Shown in pieces: positions 1 through 5,637 of a DNA stretch of 12,886 bases. The notes below the pieces were generated by a model. The model ran no database searches and was not told the DNA's origin. It was given only the letters and a program-made list of their open reading frames with translations. The DNA comes from an uncultured Actinomycetes bacterium (GTDB taxonomy: Bacteria > Actinomycetota > Acidimicrobiia > Acidimicrobiales > RAAP-2): assembly GCA_903893955.1 (NCBI GenBank), contig CAITOG010000161.1, forward strand, positions 1 to 12,886. Reading direction: 5' to 3'. Numbering within the stretch: the first letter of the stretch is position 1; each line of letters begins with the position of its first letter. Position numbers and translations under genes: made by a program.

Positions 1-722
1 GGCTCCACCGCCAGCTCACCGGCGACGATGCGACCGACCACCTCTGGCAGCAGCACCTCGGCGTCCTCGCTGGCATCGGTGGCGGCCGCCATCGCCGCCT
101 CGAACACATCCCACATCTCAGGAGCGAAGCCCCAGAGGTTCATCGACACGAGTGCGGCAGGATCGAGGACTTCAGGCGCCAGGCCGTCTCCTGAGCGGAA
201 CACGCCCTCGCTCGCGGTGACCTGTCGCCGCTCGGCGATCGTGACCAGCGTCGAGTCGTCCACCTCGCAGACGCCTCGGGTCACCGGGTCATCGCCGACC
301 AGGGCATTGGCGAGCCGGAAGCCCACGAGGCCGTTGGCGTTCGTCTCGGCCAGGAATCGAGCCAAGGTGCCAAGTGCCTCTCGACCGTAGAGATCGTCGG
401 CGTTGGCGACGGCGAACGATCGAGCTCGATCGACAACGGGCAGGGCGGCGAGCACCGCGTGGACGGTGCCGAGCGGCCGCTCTTGGACGGCGAAGCGAAC
501 GTCGACGCTGTCTGGCCATGACGAGCGCACGTGGTCCTCGATGGTCGGGCCGGTGTCAGGGTTGACCACCAGGATGATCTGCTCGAAGCCAGCGGCGACA
601 GCATCGCCGGCGAGGAGGTCAATCACCGCCTCCCCGTGGGGGCCGATGGGGGCAAGGGGCTTGACGCCACCGAACCGACGAGCTCGCCCAGCAGCAAGGA
701 TGATGAGTGATGGCCCGCTCAT
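1..722 (-). CDS. Nucleotidyltransferase (NDP-sugar pyrophosphorylase-like), 3' end cut by window edge
   Basis: The reading frame starts at ATG 722-720 and stays open to the left edge, giving about 240 residues with no stop. The N-terminus SLIILAAGRARRFGGVKPL is the NTP-binding signature LAAGxxxRFGGxKPL of GT-A-fold nucleotidyltransferases. Further on, QERPLGTVHAVLAAL matches the nucleotide-binding loop and VANADDLYG holds the Mg2+-binding aspartates. Such enzymes join a sugar phosphate or a similar phosphate to a nucleotide in the cytosol; the substrate cannot be read from the sequence. The ATG overlaps the stop of fabH as ATGA (722-719), so the two are almost certainly translated in a coupled way. 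Many conserved residues leave little doubt about the family. The specific reaction is unknown and the C-terminus is not visible. Confidence 0.85.
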   Translation of the reverse strand, partial: MSGPSLIILAAGRARRFGGVKPLAPIGPHGEAVIDLLAGDAVAAGFEQIILVVNPDTGPTIEDHVRSSWPDSVDVRFAVQERPLGTVHAVLAALPVVDRARSFAVANADDLYGREALGTLARFLAETNANGLVGFRLANALVGDDPVTRGVCEVDDSTLVTIAERRQVTASEGVFRSGDGLAPEVLDPAALVSMNLWGFAPEMWDVFEAAMAAATDASEDAEVLLPEVVGRIVAGELAVE

Positions 723-1645
723 CGTGCCCACCGAAGTACTGCGCTGGCCCATGTCATCCCTGCGCCGAAGCCGGTCAGCAGGAGCAGGTCGCCGCTGCTC
801 ACCCGACCGCTCTCGAGCGAGTCGACCAGCGCCAGTGGAATAGACGCTGATGAGGTGTTCCCATATCGATCGATGACCACTGCTGCTCTCTCCTCGCTGA
901 CGCCGAGCCGCTGGCACGCCGCCTGGATGATCCGAAGGTTTGCCTGATGGGGGACGACGAGGTCGATGTCGTCGATGCTCACGCCAGCTCGTTCGAGGGC
1001 GAGGTTCGACGATTCCACCATCACCCGAACAGCTCGGCGAAACACCTCCTTGCCGTCCATCTCGATCGTCGAGCCGTGCTCGCAGCGCAGGATGTTCGTG
1101 GCGCTGCCGTCGCTGCCCAAGTCCCAGCCGAGCAGGTCACCTGGTCCCTCGGTCGCCTCGAGGACCAGTGCCCCGGCCCCGTCGCCGAAGAGGATGGCGT
1201 TCGAGCGGTCCGTCCAGTCGGTGATCTTCGACAGGGTCTCTGCTCCGATGAGCAGGATCCGGCTGAGCCCAGTCGCCAGGAGGCCGCTGGCGGTCACAAG
1301 TCCGTAGACGAAGCCTGAGCACGCGGCGTTCAGATCCATGGCGCCGCCACTGATGCCGAGCGCGTCCTGGACGGTCGGAGATGTGGCCGGCACGATGCGG
1401 TCGCCTGTGGTGGTGGCGAGGATCACCAGGTCGATGTCGCTGCCCGTGAGTCCTGCAACGTCGAGCGCTGCACGACCAGCCTCGATGGCTAGCGCCGACG
1501 TGGTGCTCCCGACGCGACGCTCCTTGATGCCGGTGCGCTCGACGATCCACTCGTCAGAGGTGTCGAGCGTCGCCGAGAGCTCGGCGTTGGTGACCACTCG
1601 AGAGGGCACAGCGGTGCCCCACCCGGTGACGACGAGACCGCTCAC
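719..1645 (-). CDS. fabH: Beta-ketoacyl-ACP synthase III (FabH)
   Basis: The 308-residue protein has the full KAS III layout. The active-site cysteine is C109 in LNAACSGFVYG, the histidine H233 in VPHQANLRI, and the asparagine N263 in YGNTSSAS. The C-terminus LLLTGFGAGMTWASAVLRW is also typical. FabH condenses an acyl-CoA with malonyl-ACP to begin fatty-acid synthesis in the cytosol; related KAS III proteins prime other acyl chains. The length is slightly below the usual 315-335. The start is GTG 1645-1643, the first possible start in the frame, and no Shine-Dalgarno precedes it. Instead the GTG overlaps the TGA of a short upstream ORF (see 1642-1677). No other fab genes are near, and the downstream partner is a nucleotidyltransferase. 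A specialised KAS III priming another lipid or natural product is therefore possible. Confidence 0.93.
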   Translation of the reverse strand: MSGLVVTGWGTAVPSRVVTNAELSATLDTSDEWIVERTGIKERRVGSTTSALAIEAGRAALDVAGLTGSDIDLVILATTTGDRIVPATSPTVQDALGISGGAMDLNAACSGFVYGLVTASGLLATGLSRILLIGAETLSKITDWTDRSNAILFGDGAGALVLEATEGPGDLLGWDLGSDGSATNILRCEHGSTIEMDGKEVFRRAVRVMVESSNLALERAGVSIDDIDLVVPHQANLRIIQAACQRLGVSEERAAVVIDRYGNTSSASIPLALVDSLESGRVSSGDLLLLTGFGAGMTWASAVLRWAR

Positions 1646-1677
1646 GAGAACTGCGCACGGGCGCGAAGCGACGTCAT
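1642..1677 (-). CDS. Putative leaderless 11-codon leader ORF overlapping the fabH start
   Basis: ATG 1677-1675 opens an 11-codon frame, MTSLRARAQFS, ending at TGA 1644-1642. The stop shares bases with the fabH start GTG (1645-1643) in a GTGA overlap. The ATG lies exactly 6 nt after a TANNNT box (TAAGAT, 1689-1684), the spacing expected for a leaderless actinobacterial transcript. Since fabH has no visible Shine-Dalgarno, ribosomes finishing this ORF could re-initiate on fabH. The peptide shows no known motif. It is short enough to arise by chance; the promoter spacing and the exact stop/start overlap together are what support it. Confidence 0.45.
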   Translation of the reverse strand: MTSLRARAQFS

Positions 1678-1683
1678 GGCGCC

Positions 1684-1689
1684 ATCTTA
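1684..1689 (-). promoter_or_regulatory. -10 box (TAAGAT) for the fabH leader ORF and fabH
   Basis: Read on the minus strand, TAAGAT fits the actinobacterial TANNNT -10 consensus. It is followed by 6 nt (GGCGCC) and an ATG, so the start point would fall on or next to the A of the ATG. It lies downstream of the thioesterase stop at 1718, which would give fabH its own promoter. No -35 element is clear. Confidence 0.45.
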
Positions 1690-1717
1690 CGACCCGGCGT
1701 GGCGGTGCTTGGGACGC

Positions 1718-2140
1718 TCAGCCGCCTGGTCGATCGATCACCGCAAGGGTGCAGCGAGCATCGCAGATCGCCCGCCCGTCTTGGTCGGTGATCTCGATCC
1801 GCCAGACCTGGATGGTCCTGCCAACACGGATCGGCGTGGCGGTGGCGGTGATCGTCCCTGTGGCGATTGAGCGAAGGTGGCTGGCGTTCAGCTCGATGCC
1901 GACGCACACCTTCCCGTCAGGGGCGTTGAGCTGGCCGCCGATCGAGGCTGCGGACTCGGCGAGTAGGGCCGACACGCCCCCGTGCAGGATGCCGAAGGGC
2001 TGATGGACCTTGGGTCCGACCGGGCACGTTGCGATCACTCGGTCCTTGGTGAGCTCGACAAGCTCGATGCCGAGCTGTCCGTGGACGCCAGCTCGCTCAG
2101 CGAGGGCAGCGGCTTCTTCGATTGGATCGGTGTCACTCAT
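1718..2140 (-). CDS. Hotdog-fold acyl-CoA thioesterase, PaaI/YdiI (MenI-like) family
   Basis: The 140-residue protein starts at ATG 2140-2138 (MSDTDPIEEAAA), 7 nt after a TANNNT box. The core HQPFGILHGGVSALLAESAA closely resembles E. coli YdiI and related thioesterases, with the catalytic acid at E62 after the HGG turn. The later GIELNASHLR also matches that group. Enzymes of this family hydrolyse acyl- or aroyl-CoA thioesters; YdiI-type members release DHNA from DHNA-CoA in menaquinone synthesis. No men gene is in the window, so the substrate is open. It may act on an acyl-CoA linked to the fabH pathway next door, 72 bp downstream on the same strand. The frame extends far upstream of the chosen start, but that part is antisense to the threonine aldolase gene and unlike the family. 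Confidence 0.9.
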   Translation of the reverse strand: MSDTDPIEEAAALAERAGVHGQLGIELVELTKDRVIATCPVGPKVHQPFGILHGGVSALLAESAASIGGQLNAPDGKVCVGIELNASHLRSIATGTITATATPIRVGRTIQVWRIEITDQDGRAICDARCTLAVIDRPGG

Positions 2141-2147
2141 GGCTCCG

Positions 2148-2153
2148 AGACTA
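2148..2153 (-). promoter_or_regulatory. -10 box (TAGTCT) of a leaderless promoter for the thioesterase
   Basis: On the minus strand TAGTCT fits TANNNT and is separated from the thioesterase ATG (2140) by 7 nt, CGGAGCC. There is no proper Shine-Dalgarno distance, so the mRNA is probably leaderless. The box lies exactly 17 bp from the opposing TAGATT box at 2171-2176. Confidence 0.55.
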
Positions 2154-2170
2154 GAGGGCACGTCCGCCGG

Positions 2171-2176
2171 TAGATT
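2171..2176 (+). promoter_or_regulatory. -10 box (TAGATT) of a leaderless promoter for the threonine aldolase operon
   Basis: TAGATT fits TANNNT and ends 6 nt before the GTG at 2183. No Shine-Dalgarno exists in the upstream sequence. The -35 window for this promoter (17-bp spacer) coincides with the -10 box of the divergent thioesterase promoter. Confidence 0.55.
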
Positions 2177-2182
2177 CGACCT

Positions 2183-3202
2183 GTGCCCTCGGCTCTCATC
2201 GACCTGCGCAGCGACACGGTCACCGAGCCGACCGAGCAGATGCGAGAGGCCATCGCCACAGCGCCGGTGGGCGACGACGGGTACGGCGAGGACCCCACCG
2301 TCAACGAGCTCGAAGCCACCTTTGCCCGATTGGTCGGGACCGAGGCGGCGATGCTCGTGCCATCCGGCGTCATGGCCAACCAGATCGCCCTGCGGACGCT
2401 GACTGCACCCGGCGACGTCGTGCTCGTCGGAGAACGCCAGCACGTCGTGCTCTACGAGATGGGTGCTGCTGGCATCAACGCCGGGGTCCAGCTCGGGTTG
2501 CTCGAGGATGGCCGAGGGATCGTCGAGGCCGACGATGTCGTCGCCGCACGTGCCGCTGCGGCGCACCATCAGCCCGCCCCGACCGCACTCTTCCTCGAGG
2601 TCAGCCACATGGCGTCAGGCGGCACGGTGCCGACGATCGAAGCGCTCGCCGCCGTCCGGGCCGCAGGGACAGGACTCCGGCTGCACATTGACGGCGCGCG
2701 ACTGCTCAACGCCTCGGTCGCCACCGGCATCGAGCCATCTCGCCTGGTGGAGGGTGCTGACTCGGTCATGACGTGCTTGTCGAAGGGCCTGTGCTGCCCG
2801 GTGGGCTCGATGTTCGCTGGATCCCTCGAGCTGGTCGCACAGGCGCGTGTCGAGCGCAAGCGTCTTGGCGGTGCGATGCGCCAGGCGGGCATCATCGCTG
2901 CCGCCGGCCTGGTGGCGCTCGACACCATGGTCGAGCGCCTGGCTGACGACCACCGTCGTGCACGCACCATCGCGTCGGCGGTGGGGGAGCGGTGGCCGAG
3001 CGTCGCTCCCTCCCTCGAGGCCCAGATCACCAATCTCGTCGTCTTCGAGCACGATGACACGGCTGCGCTCCTCGACCACCTGTCCAGAGACGGCATCGCT
3101 GCCGGGACGCTTGCGCCGGGCATCGTGAGGTTCGTCACCCACCGCGGCATCGACGAACACGCCGTCGAGAGGATTATCGAGTCGATCAGGCGAGCACCAT
3201 GA
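2183..3202 (+). CDS. ltaE: Low-specificity L-threonine aldolase (PLP enzyme)
   Basis: The 339-residue protein shows the fold-type I threonine aldolase pattern: DLRSDTVTEP at the N-terminus, GDDGYGEDPT at 30-39, an LVPSGVMANQ phosphate-binding turn near 58-67, HIDGARLLNA at 168-177 with D170 facing the PLP nitrogen, and the PLP lysine K201 in CLSKGLCCPVGS. H87 corresponds to the histidine that stacks on the PLP ring. The enzyme cleaves L-threonine or L-allo-threonine to glycine and acetaldehyde in the cytosol. The start GTG 2183 is backed by homology, since DLRSDTVT should lie near the N-terminus, and by the leaderless promoter. The usual ENTH motif reads EVSH (139-142), a variation at a normally conserved Asn. 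The stop overlaps the next gene as ATGA. Confidence 0.93.
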   Translation: MPSALIDLRSDTVTEPTEQMREAIATAPVGDDGYGEDPTVNELEATFARLVGTEAAMLVPSGVMANQIALRTLTAPGDVVLVGERQHVVLYEMGAAGINAGVQLGLLEDGRGIVEADDVVAARAAAAHHQPAPTALFLEVSHMASGGTVPTIEALAAVRAAGTGLRLHIDGARLLNASVATGIEPSRLVEGADSVMTCLSKGLCCPVGSMFAGSLELVAQARVERKRLGGAMRQAGIIAAAGLVALDTMVERLADDHRRARTIASAVGERWPSVAPSLEAQITNLVVFEHDDTAALLDHLSRDGIAAGTLAPGIVRFVTHRGIDEHAVERIIESIRRAP

Positions 3203-4083
3203 AGGTCCGGATCGGCATCGGGATCGCGGGCGCACATGCACCCGACGACCTTGAGGGCCTCTGCCGGGCGCTGCTCGATCATCGCTTCGACTCGATCTGG
3301 ATCCCCGAGATCCTGACCCAGCCGGGCCTCGACCCGATGGTGGCGCTGGCATGGCTGTCGGGCCGGCTGCCGGCGCTCAAGGTGGGGACCACCTTCCTGC
3401 TGCCCAAGCGCAATGTGCTGCGCCTCGCACGCCAGCTTGCGACGCTCGACCAGCTCTCAGGTGGTCGACTCCTGCTCACCGGCGTGCCCGGGCTGGCCAA
3501 GGGCCCCGAGTCAGTCGCGGTCGGTGCGCTCCCGAGCACGCGGGGTGCGCTGATCGATGAGAGCCTGCCGTTGCTCAAGCGACTCCTCGACGGTGAAGCG
3601 ACCGATGTCCCGAGTGATGCTGGGGTGGCCCGGTCGGTCGTGCTCGACCCTCCGTCACGCCAGCGCCCACTTGAGATCTGGCTTGGTGGCATGGTGCCGA
3701 GCTCGCTCGATCGCTGTGGCCGACTCGGCGACGGCTGGCTGCCGGCGATGTGCACGCCGGCACAGGCGGCAGCAGGTCGCCGGCGGATCGAGGAGGTGGC
3801 GGCCGAGGCAGGCCGTGCGATCGACCCTGAGCACTATGGCGTGAGCATCGGGTATGCCGCCGCACCGCTCGACGATGGTGTCCGCCGCGCGCTCCAAGCA
3901 CGGGCGAAGACCGATGACCTGACCGCCATCGTCCCGCAGAGCCTCGAGGAGCTCCACGACCTTCTCTGCGCCTACCTCGAGGTGGGCTTCTCCAAATTCG
4001 TTGTTCGCCCGCTCATCGCGCCCACGTCGTGGGGACATGAGCTCGAGGAGCTAGCTGAGGCGGTCGGCGCCCTTCAGAACTAG
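3199..4083 (+). CDS. Luciferase-like (LLM class) F420-type oxidoreductase
   Basis: The 294-residue protein is a bacterial-luciferase-like TIM barrel. Diagnostic stretches are FDSIWIPEILTQPGLDPMVAL (30-50), LKVGTTFLLPKRN (60-72), and LARQLATLDQLSGGRLLLTG (76-95), followed by EIWLGGMVPSSLDRCGRLGDGW (159-180), where the family usually reads WxGG...A.R.GDGW. Actinobacterial members mostly use coenzyme F420 and often have no known substrate; FMN use cannot be excluded. The glycine-rich turn after the SGGR strand reads TGVPG, not the common GVGxG, so cofactor binding may differ a little. The ATG overlaps the aldolase TGA as ATGA (3199-3202), placing the two in one operon. It might act on an aldehyde or small carbonyl compound, but nothing in the sequence proves it. 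Confidence 0.88.
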   Translation: MKVRIGIGIAGAHAPDDLEGLCRALLDHRFDSIWIPEILTQPGLDPMVALAWLSGRLPALKVGTTFLLPKRNVLRLARQLATLDQLSGGRLLLTGVPGLAKGPESVAVGALPSTRGALIDESLPLLKRLLDGEATDVPSDAGVARSVVLDPPSRQRPLEIWLGGMVPSSLDRCGRLGDGWLPAMCTPAQAAAGRRRIEEVAAEAGRAIDPEHYGVSIGYAAAPLDDGVRRALQARAKTDDLTAIVPQSLEELHDLLCAYLEVGFSKFVVRPLIAPTSWGHELEELAEAVGALQN

Positions 4084-4086
4084 TTC

Positions 4087-4109
4087 GGTCTGGGGTTGAC
4101 CCAGCGACC
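4087..4109 (+). terminator. Possible intrinsic terminator after the aldolase/oxidoreductase operon
   Basis: GGTC-TGGG (4087-4094), loop GTTGA (4095-4099), then CCCA (4100-4103), a 2-nt bulge GC, and GACC (4106-4109) form an 8-bp interrupted stem. It is followed by TTCCCTTTTTCC, a T-rich tract unusual in this GC-rich DNA. It begins 3 nt after the oxidoreductase stop. The bulge and the interrupted T tract make it weaker than a textbook terminator. Confidence 0.45.
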
Positions 4110-4138
4110 TTCCCTTTTTCCTTGGAGGGACGTGCAGG

Positions 4139-4144
4139 TAGGCT
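4139..4144 (+). promoter_or_regulatory. -10 box (TAGGCT) of a leaderless promoter for the PRC/MgtE-N/CBS gene
   Basis: TAGGCT fits TANNNT and is followed by 7 nt (TGCCCTG) and an in-frame GTG at 4152. Third-position GC rises sharply just from this GTG onward, which supports it as the true start. No convincing -35 is seen. Confidence 0.4.
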
Positions 4145-4151
4145 TGCCCTG

Positions 4152-5447
4152 GTGGCGGTGCTGGAAGAGCACTGCCCAGAGCACTGGAGCGACACCGTGA
4201 CCCCGGACATCGTCCAGCTTTCCGAGATCGTCCGGCGACCGCTCATCGACGAGCAGGGCGATCGCATCGGTCGGGTCGAGGACGTGGTGGTCCGCCTTGG
4301 CGCCAGCCCGCATCCACCTGTCGTCGGCTTGGTCGTCCGCTTCGGCGGTCGAGAGCTCTTCGTAGCCTCGGACAAGATTGGCTCCCTCGACGAGGGAAAG
4401 GTCCGTTTCGCCGGCAAGCGGGTCGACCTGCGACGATTCGAACGGCGCGAGGGCGAGCTGCTCTTGGCCAAGGACCTCTTGTCGCGGCACCTGATCAACA
4501 TTGGTGTCGGTCGTCTCATCACTGCGAACAACATCCTGCTGGCTCAAGGAGAGAGCGGATGGGAAGTCGTTGGCGTCGACCCGAAGCGACCGTCGATCTT
4601 CGGTCGACTCGGCGGACGTCGCAGCCCTTCCTCCGAGGTCGTCGACTTCGCTTCGATCGAGCCCTTCGTGGCCCACGTGCCCACAGCGAAGCTCCAGCTG
4701 ACCTACCGCAAGCTGGCCAAGCTCCATCCGGCGCAGATTGCTGACCTCGTCGAGGCCGCAAGCCACGAAGAGGGTGAGGAGATCATCGACGCTGTCGGCG
4801 AGGATCAGGAGCTCGAGGCTGACGTTTTCGAGGAGCTCGACATGGAGCACCAGGTCGAGTTCCTCGCCACCAGGTCCGACCGTGAGGTGGCCCGCCTTCT
4901 TGAGAGGATGGCCAGCGACGACGCAGCCGACCTGATCTCAGAGATCCCCCAGGAGCGACGCCTTTTGGTGCTCGATCAGCTCCCTGAGGCCCAGCAGCGA
5001 AAGGTGCGGGGCCTGTTGAGCTATAACCCGGAGACCGCTGGCGGCATCATGACTCCAGACTTCGTCGCAGTGCTGTCGACAGCGACCGTGGCCGACGCCA
5101 TCGCTGCGGTGGCGGCTTCCACCGCGCCGCCTGAGGCACTCAACGTGGTCTATTCGCTCAACGCCGATGGCTCGCTCCAAGGCTCGGCCCCGCTCGCCTC
5201 GCTGGTCCGGTCACCAGCCTCGGCGCTGGTCATCGACGTGGCCCAGGCAGACCCCGCCTCGGTGAAAGCAGGGTGGGACTTGCACCGGGTCGCTCGCCAG
5301 ATGTCGGACTTCAATCTGGTGGTGGCTCCGGTGGTCGCCCGCGAGGATGGCCACGTAGTCGGTGTGGTGACCATTGACGATCTGATCGAGCTGCTGCTGC
5401 CCCAGGGCTGGCGTCGCGAGTTCGGCATGTCCACGGTGGAGGAGTGA
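4152..5447 (+). CDS. Soluble PRC-barrel / MgtE N-domain / CBS-pair protein, probable Mg2+-sensing partner of the NRAMP-type transporter
   Basis: The 431-residue protein has no membrane segment. Residues about 20-95 form a PRC-barrel (IVQLSEIVRRPLID...RIGRVEDVVV), with a second similar half to about 145. Residues 187-290 are an MgtE intracellular N domain made of acidic helical repeats such as HPAQIADLVEAA and ASDDAADLISEI. YNPETAGGIMTPDFVAV (291-307) is the hallmark joining this domain to the CBS domains, and a CBS pair runs about 299-418. In the Mg2+ channel MgtE this cytosolic module binds Mg2+ and closes the pore; here the MgtE transmembrane part is missing and a separate NRAMP-fold transporter follows. 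I infer a regulator of that transporter. The start is uncertain: GTG 4152 (leaderless box, codon bias), GTG 4197 (GGAG 7 nt upstream, better fit to the PRC start) or TTG 4122. Confidence 0.88.
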   Translation: MAVLEEHCPEHWSDTVTPDIVQLSEIVRRPLIDEQGDRIGRVEDVVVRLGASPHPPVVGLVVRFGGRELFVASDKIGSLDEGKVRFAGKRVDLRRFERREGELLLAKDLLSRHLINIGVGRLITANNILLAQGESGWEVVGVDPKRPSIFGRLGGRRSPSSEVVDFASIEPFVAHVPTAKLQLTYRKLAKLHPAQIADLVEAASHEEGEEIIDAVGEDQELEADVFEELDMEHQVEFLATRSDREVARLLERMASDDAADLISEIPQERRLLVLDQLPEAQQRKVRGLLSYNPETAGGIMTPDFVAVLSTATVADAIAAVAASTAPPEALNVVYSLNADGSLQGSAPLASLVRSPASALVIDVAQADPASVKAGWDLHRVARQMSDFNLVVAPVVAREDGHVVGVVTIDDLIELLLPQGWRREFGMSTVEE

Positions 5448-5448
5448 G

Positions 5449-5490
5449 ATGACCCGTCGTCGAGCTCATCGTTCCGAGGAGGAGACCTGA
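5449..5490 (+). CDS. Putative 13-codon leader peptide with an EEE run
   Basis: ATG 5449 opens a 13-codon frame, MTRRRAHRSEEET, ending at TGA 5488-5490. It begins 2 nt after the stop of the preceding gene and has a very good ribosome site, GGAGG (5438-5442), 6 nt upstream. The C-terminal part is three successive glutamates, coded GAG GAG GAG. Runs of acidic residues are known to destabilise translating ribosomes, and the Mg2+-transporter leader MgtL uses this to sense low Mg2+. The position between a Mg2+-sensor-like gene and a probable Mg2+ transporter makes such a role possible. The peptide itself resembles nothing I recognise, so this is inference. Confidence 0.4.
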   Translation: MTRRRAHRSEEET

Positions 5491-5637
5491 AACCCCCAAG
5501 TACCACTCGCCGGGCCCCGAGCCCGGCGACCCTGCTGCCGTGCGCGGTCGGGGGCCGGCGTTGAGCTGAGCCTCCTGCTGGTCTGCGCGGCATCACGACC
5601 ATCGAGCACGCGCAACGACCGAGGAAGGAGGTGAGCA
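5491..5637 (+). promoter_or_regulatory. Structured leader of the transporter gene with possible SD-sequestering switch
   Basis: Three elements stand out. First is a perfect 8-bp stem with a 5-nt loop: CGCCGGGC (5508-5515), CCCGA, GCCCGGCG (5521-5528), without a T tract. Second, TGCCGTGCG (5536-5544) can pair with TGCGCGGCA (5584-5592) over 9 positions, two of them G-U. Third, the loop enclosed by that helix carries CCTCCT (5571-5576), the exact complement of AGGAGG in the transporter ribosome site (5626-5631) and also of AGGAGG in the short ORF (5477-5482). The region has no other ORF that I would support. GC-rich DNA forms stems easily, so only the complementarity to the ribosome site raises this above background. 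I recognise no known riboswitch class. Confidence 0.35.
5625..5634 (+). promoter_or_regulatory. Full-length Shine-Dalgarno of the NRAMP-type transporter gene
   Basis: AAGGAGGTGA matches the entire anti-Shine-Dalgarno end of 16S rRNA. Its GGAGG core lies 6 nt before GTG 5638 and fixes that codon as the start. Such an unusually strong site is often paired with a control that hides it; see the complementary CCTCCT at 5571-5576. Confidence 0.85.

Noticed and set aside
2141..2608. N-terminal extension of the thioesterase frame to 296 residues
   Set aside because: The extension is antisense to the threonine aldolase gene and unlike hotdog proteins; ATG 2140 gives the normal family length and has a promoter box.
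4132..4200. 22-codon frame (GTG 4132) whose TGA overlaps GTG 4197 as GTGA
   Set aside because: GGAGG is only 3 nt before its start, and the likely transcription start near 4152 would leave it out of the mRNA. It would matter only if the real start is GTG 4197 and transcription begins upstream.
4080..4850. 256-residue minus-strand frame opposite the PRC/MgtE-N/CBS gene
   Set aside because: The opposite strand has clear PRC and MgtE-N domains; this frame has no family features and no ribosome site.
5508..5528. Perfect 8-bp hairpin as an intrinsic terminator between the sensor and transporter genes
   Set aside because: No T tract follows, and the genes look functionally linked, so it is kept only as part of the structured leader.
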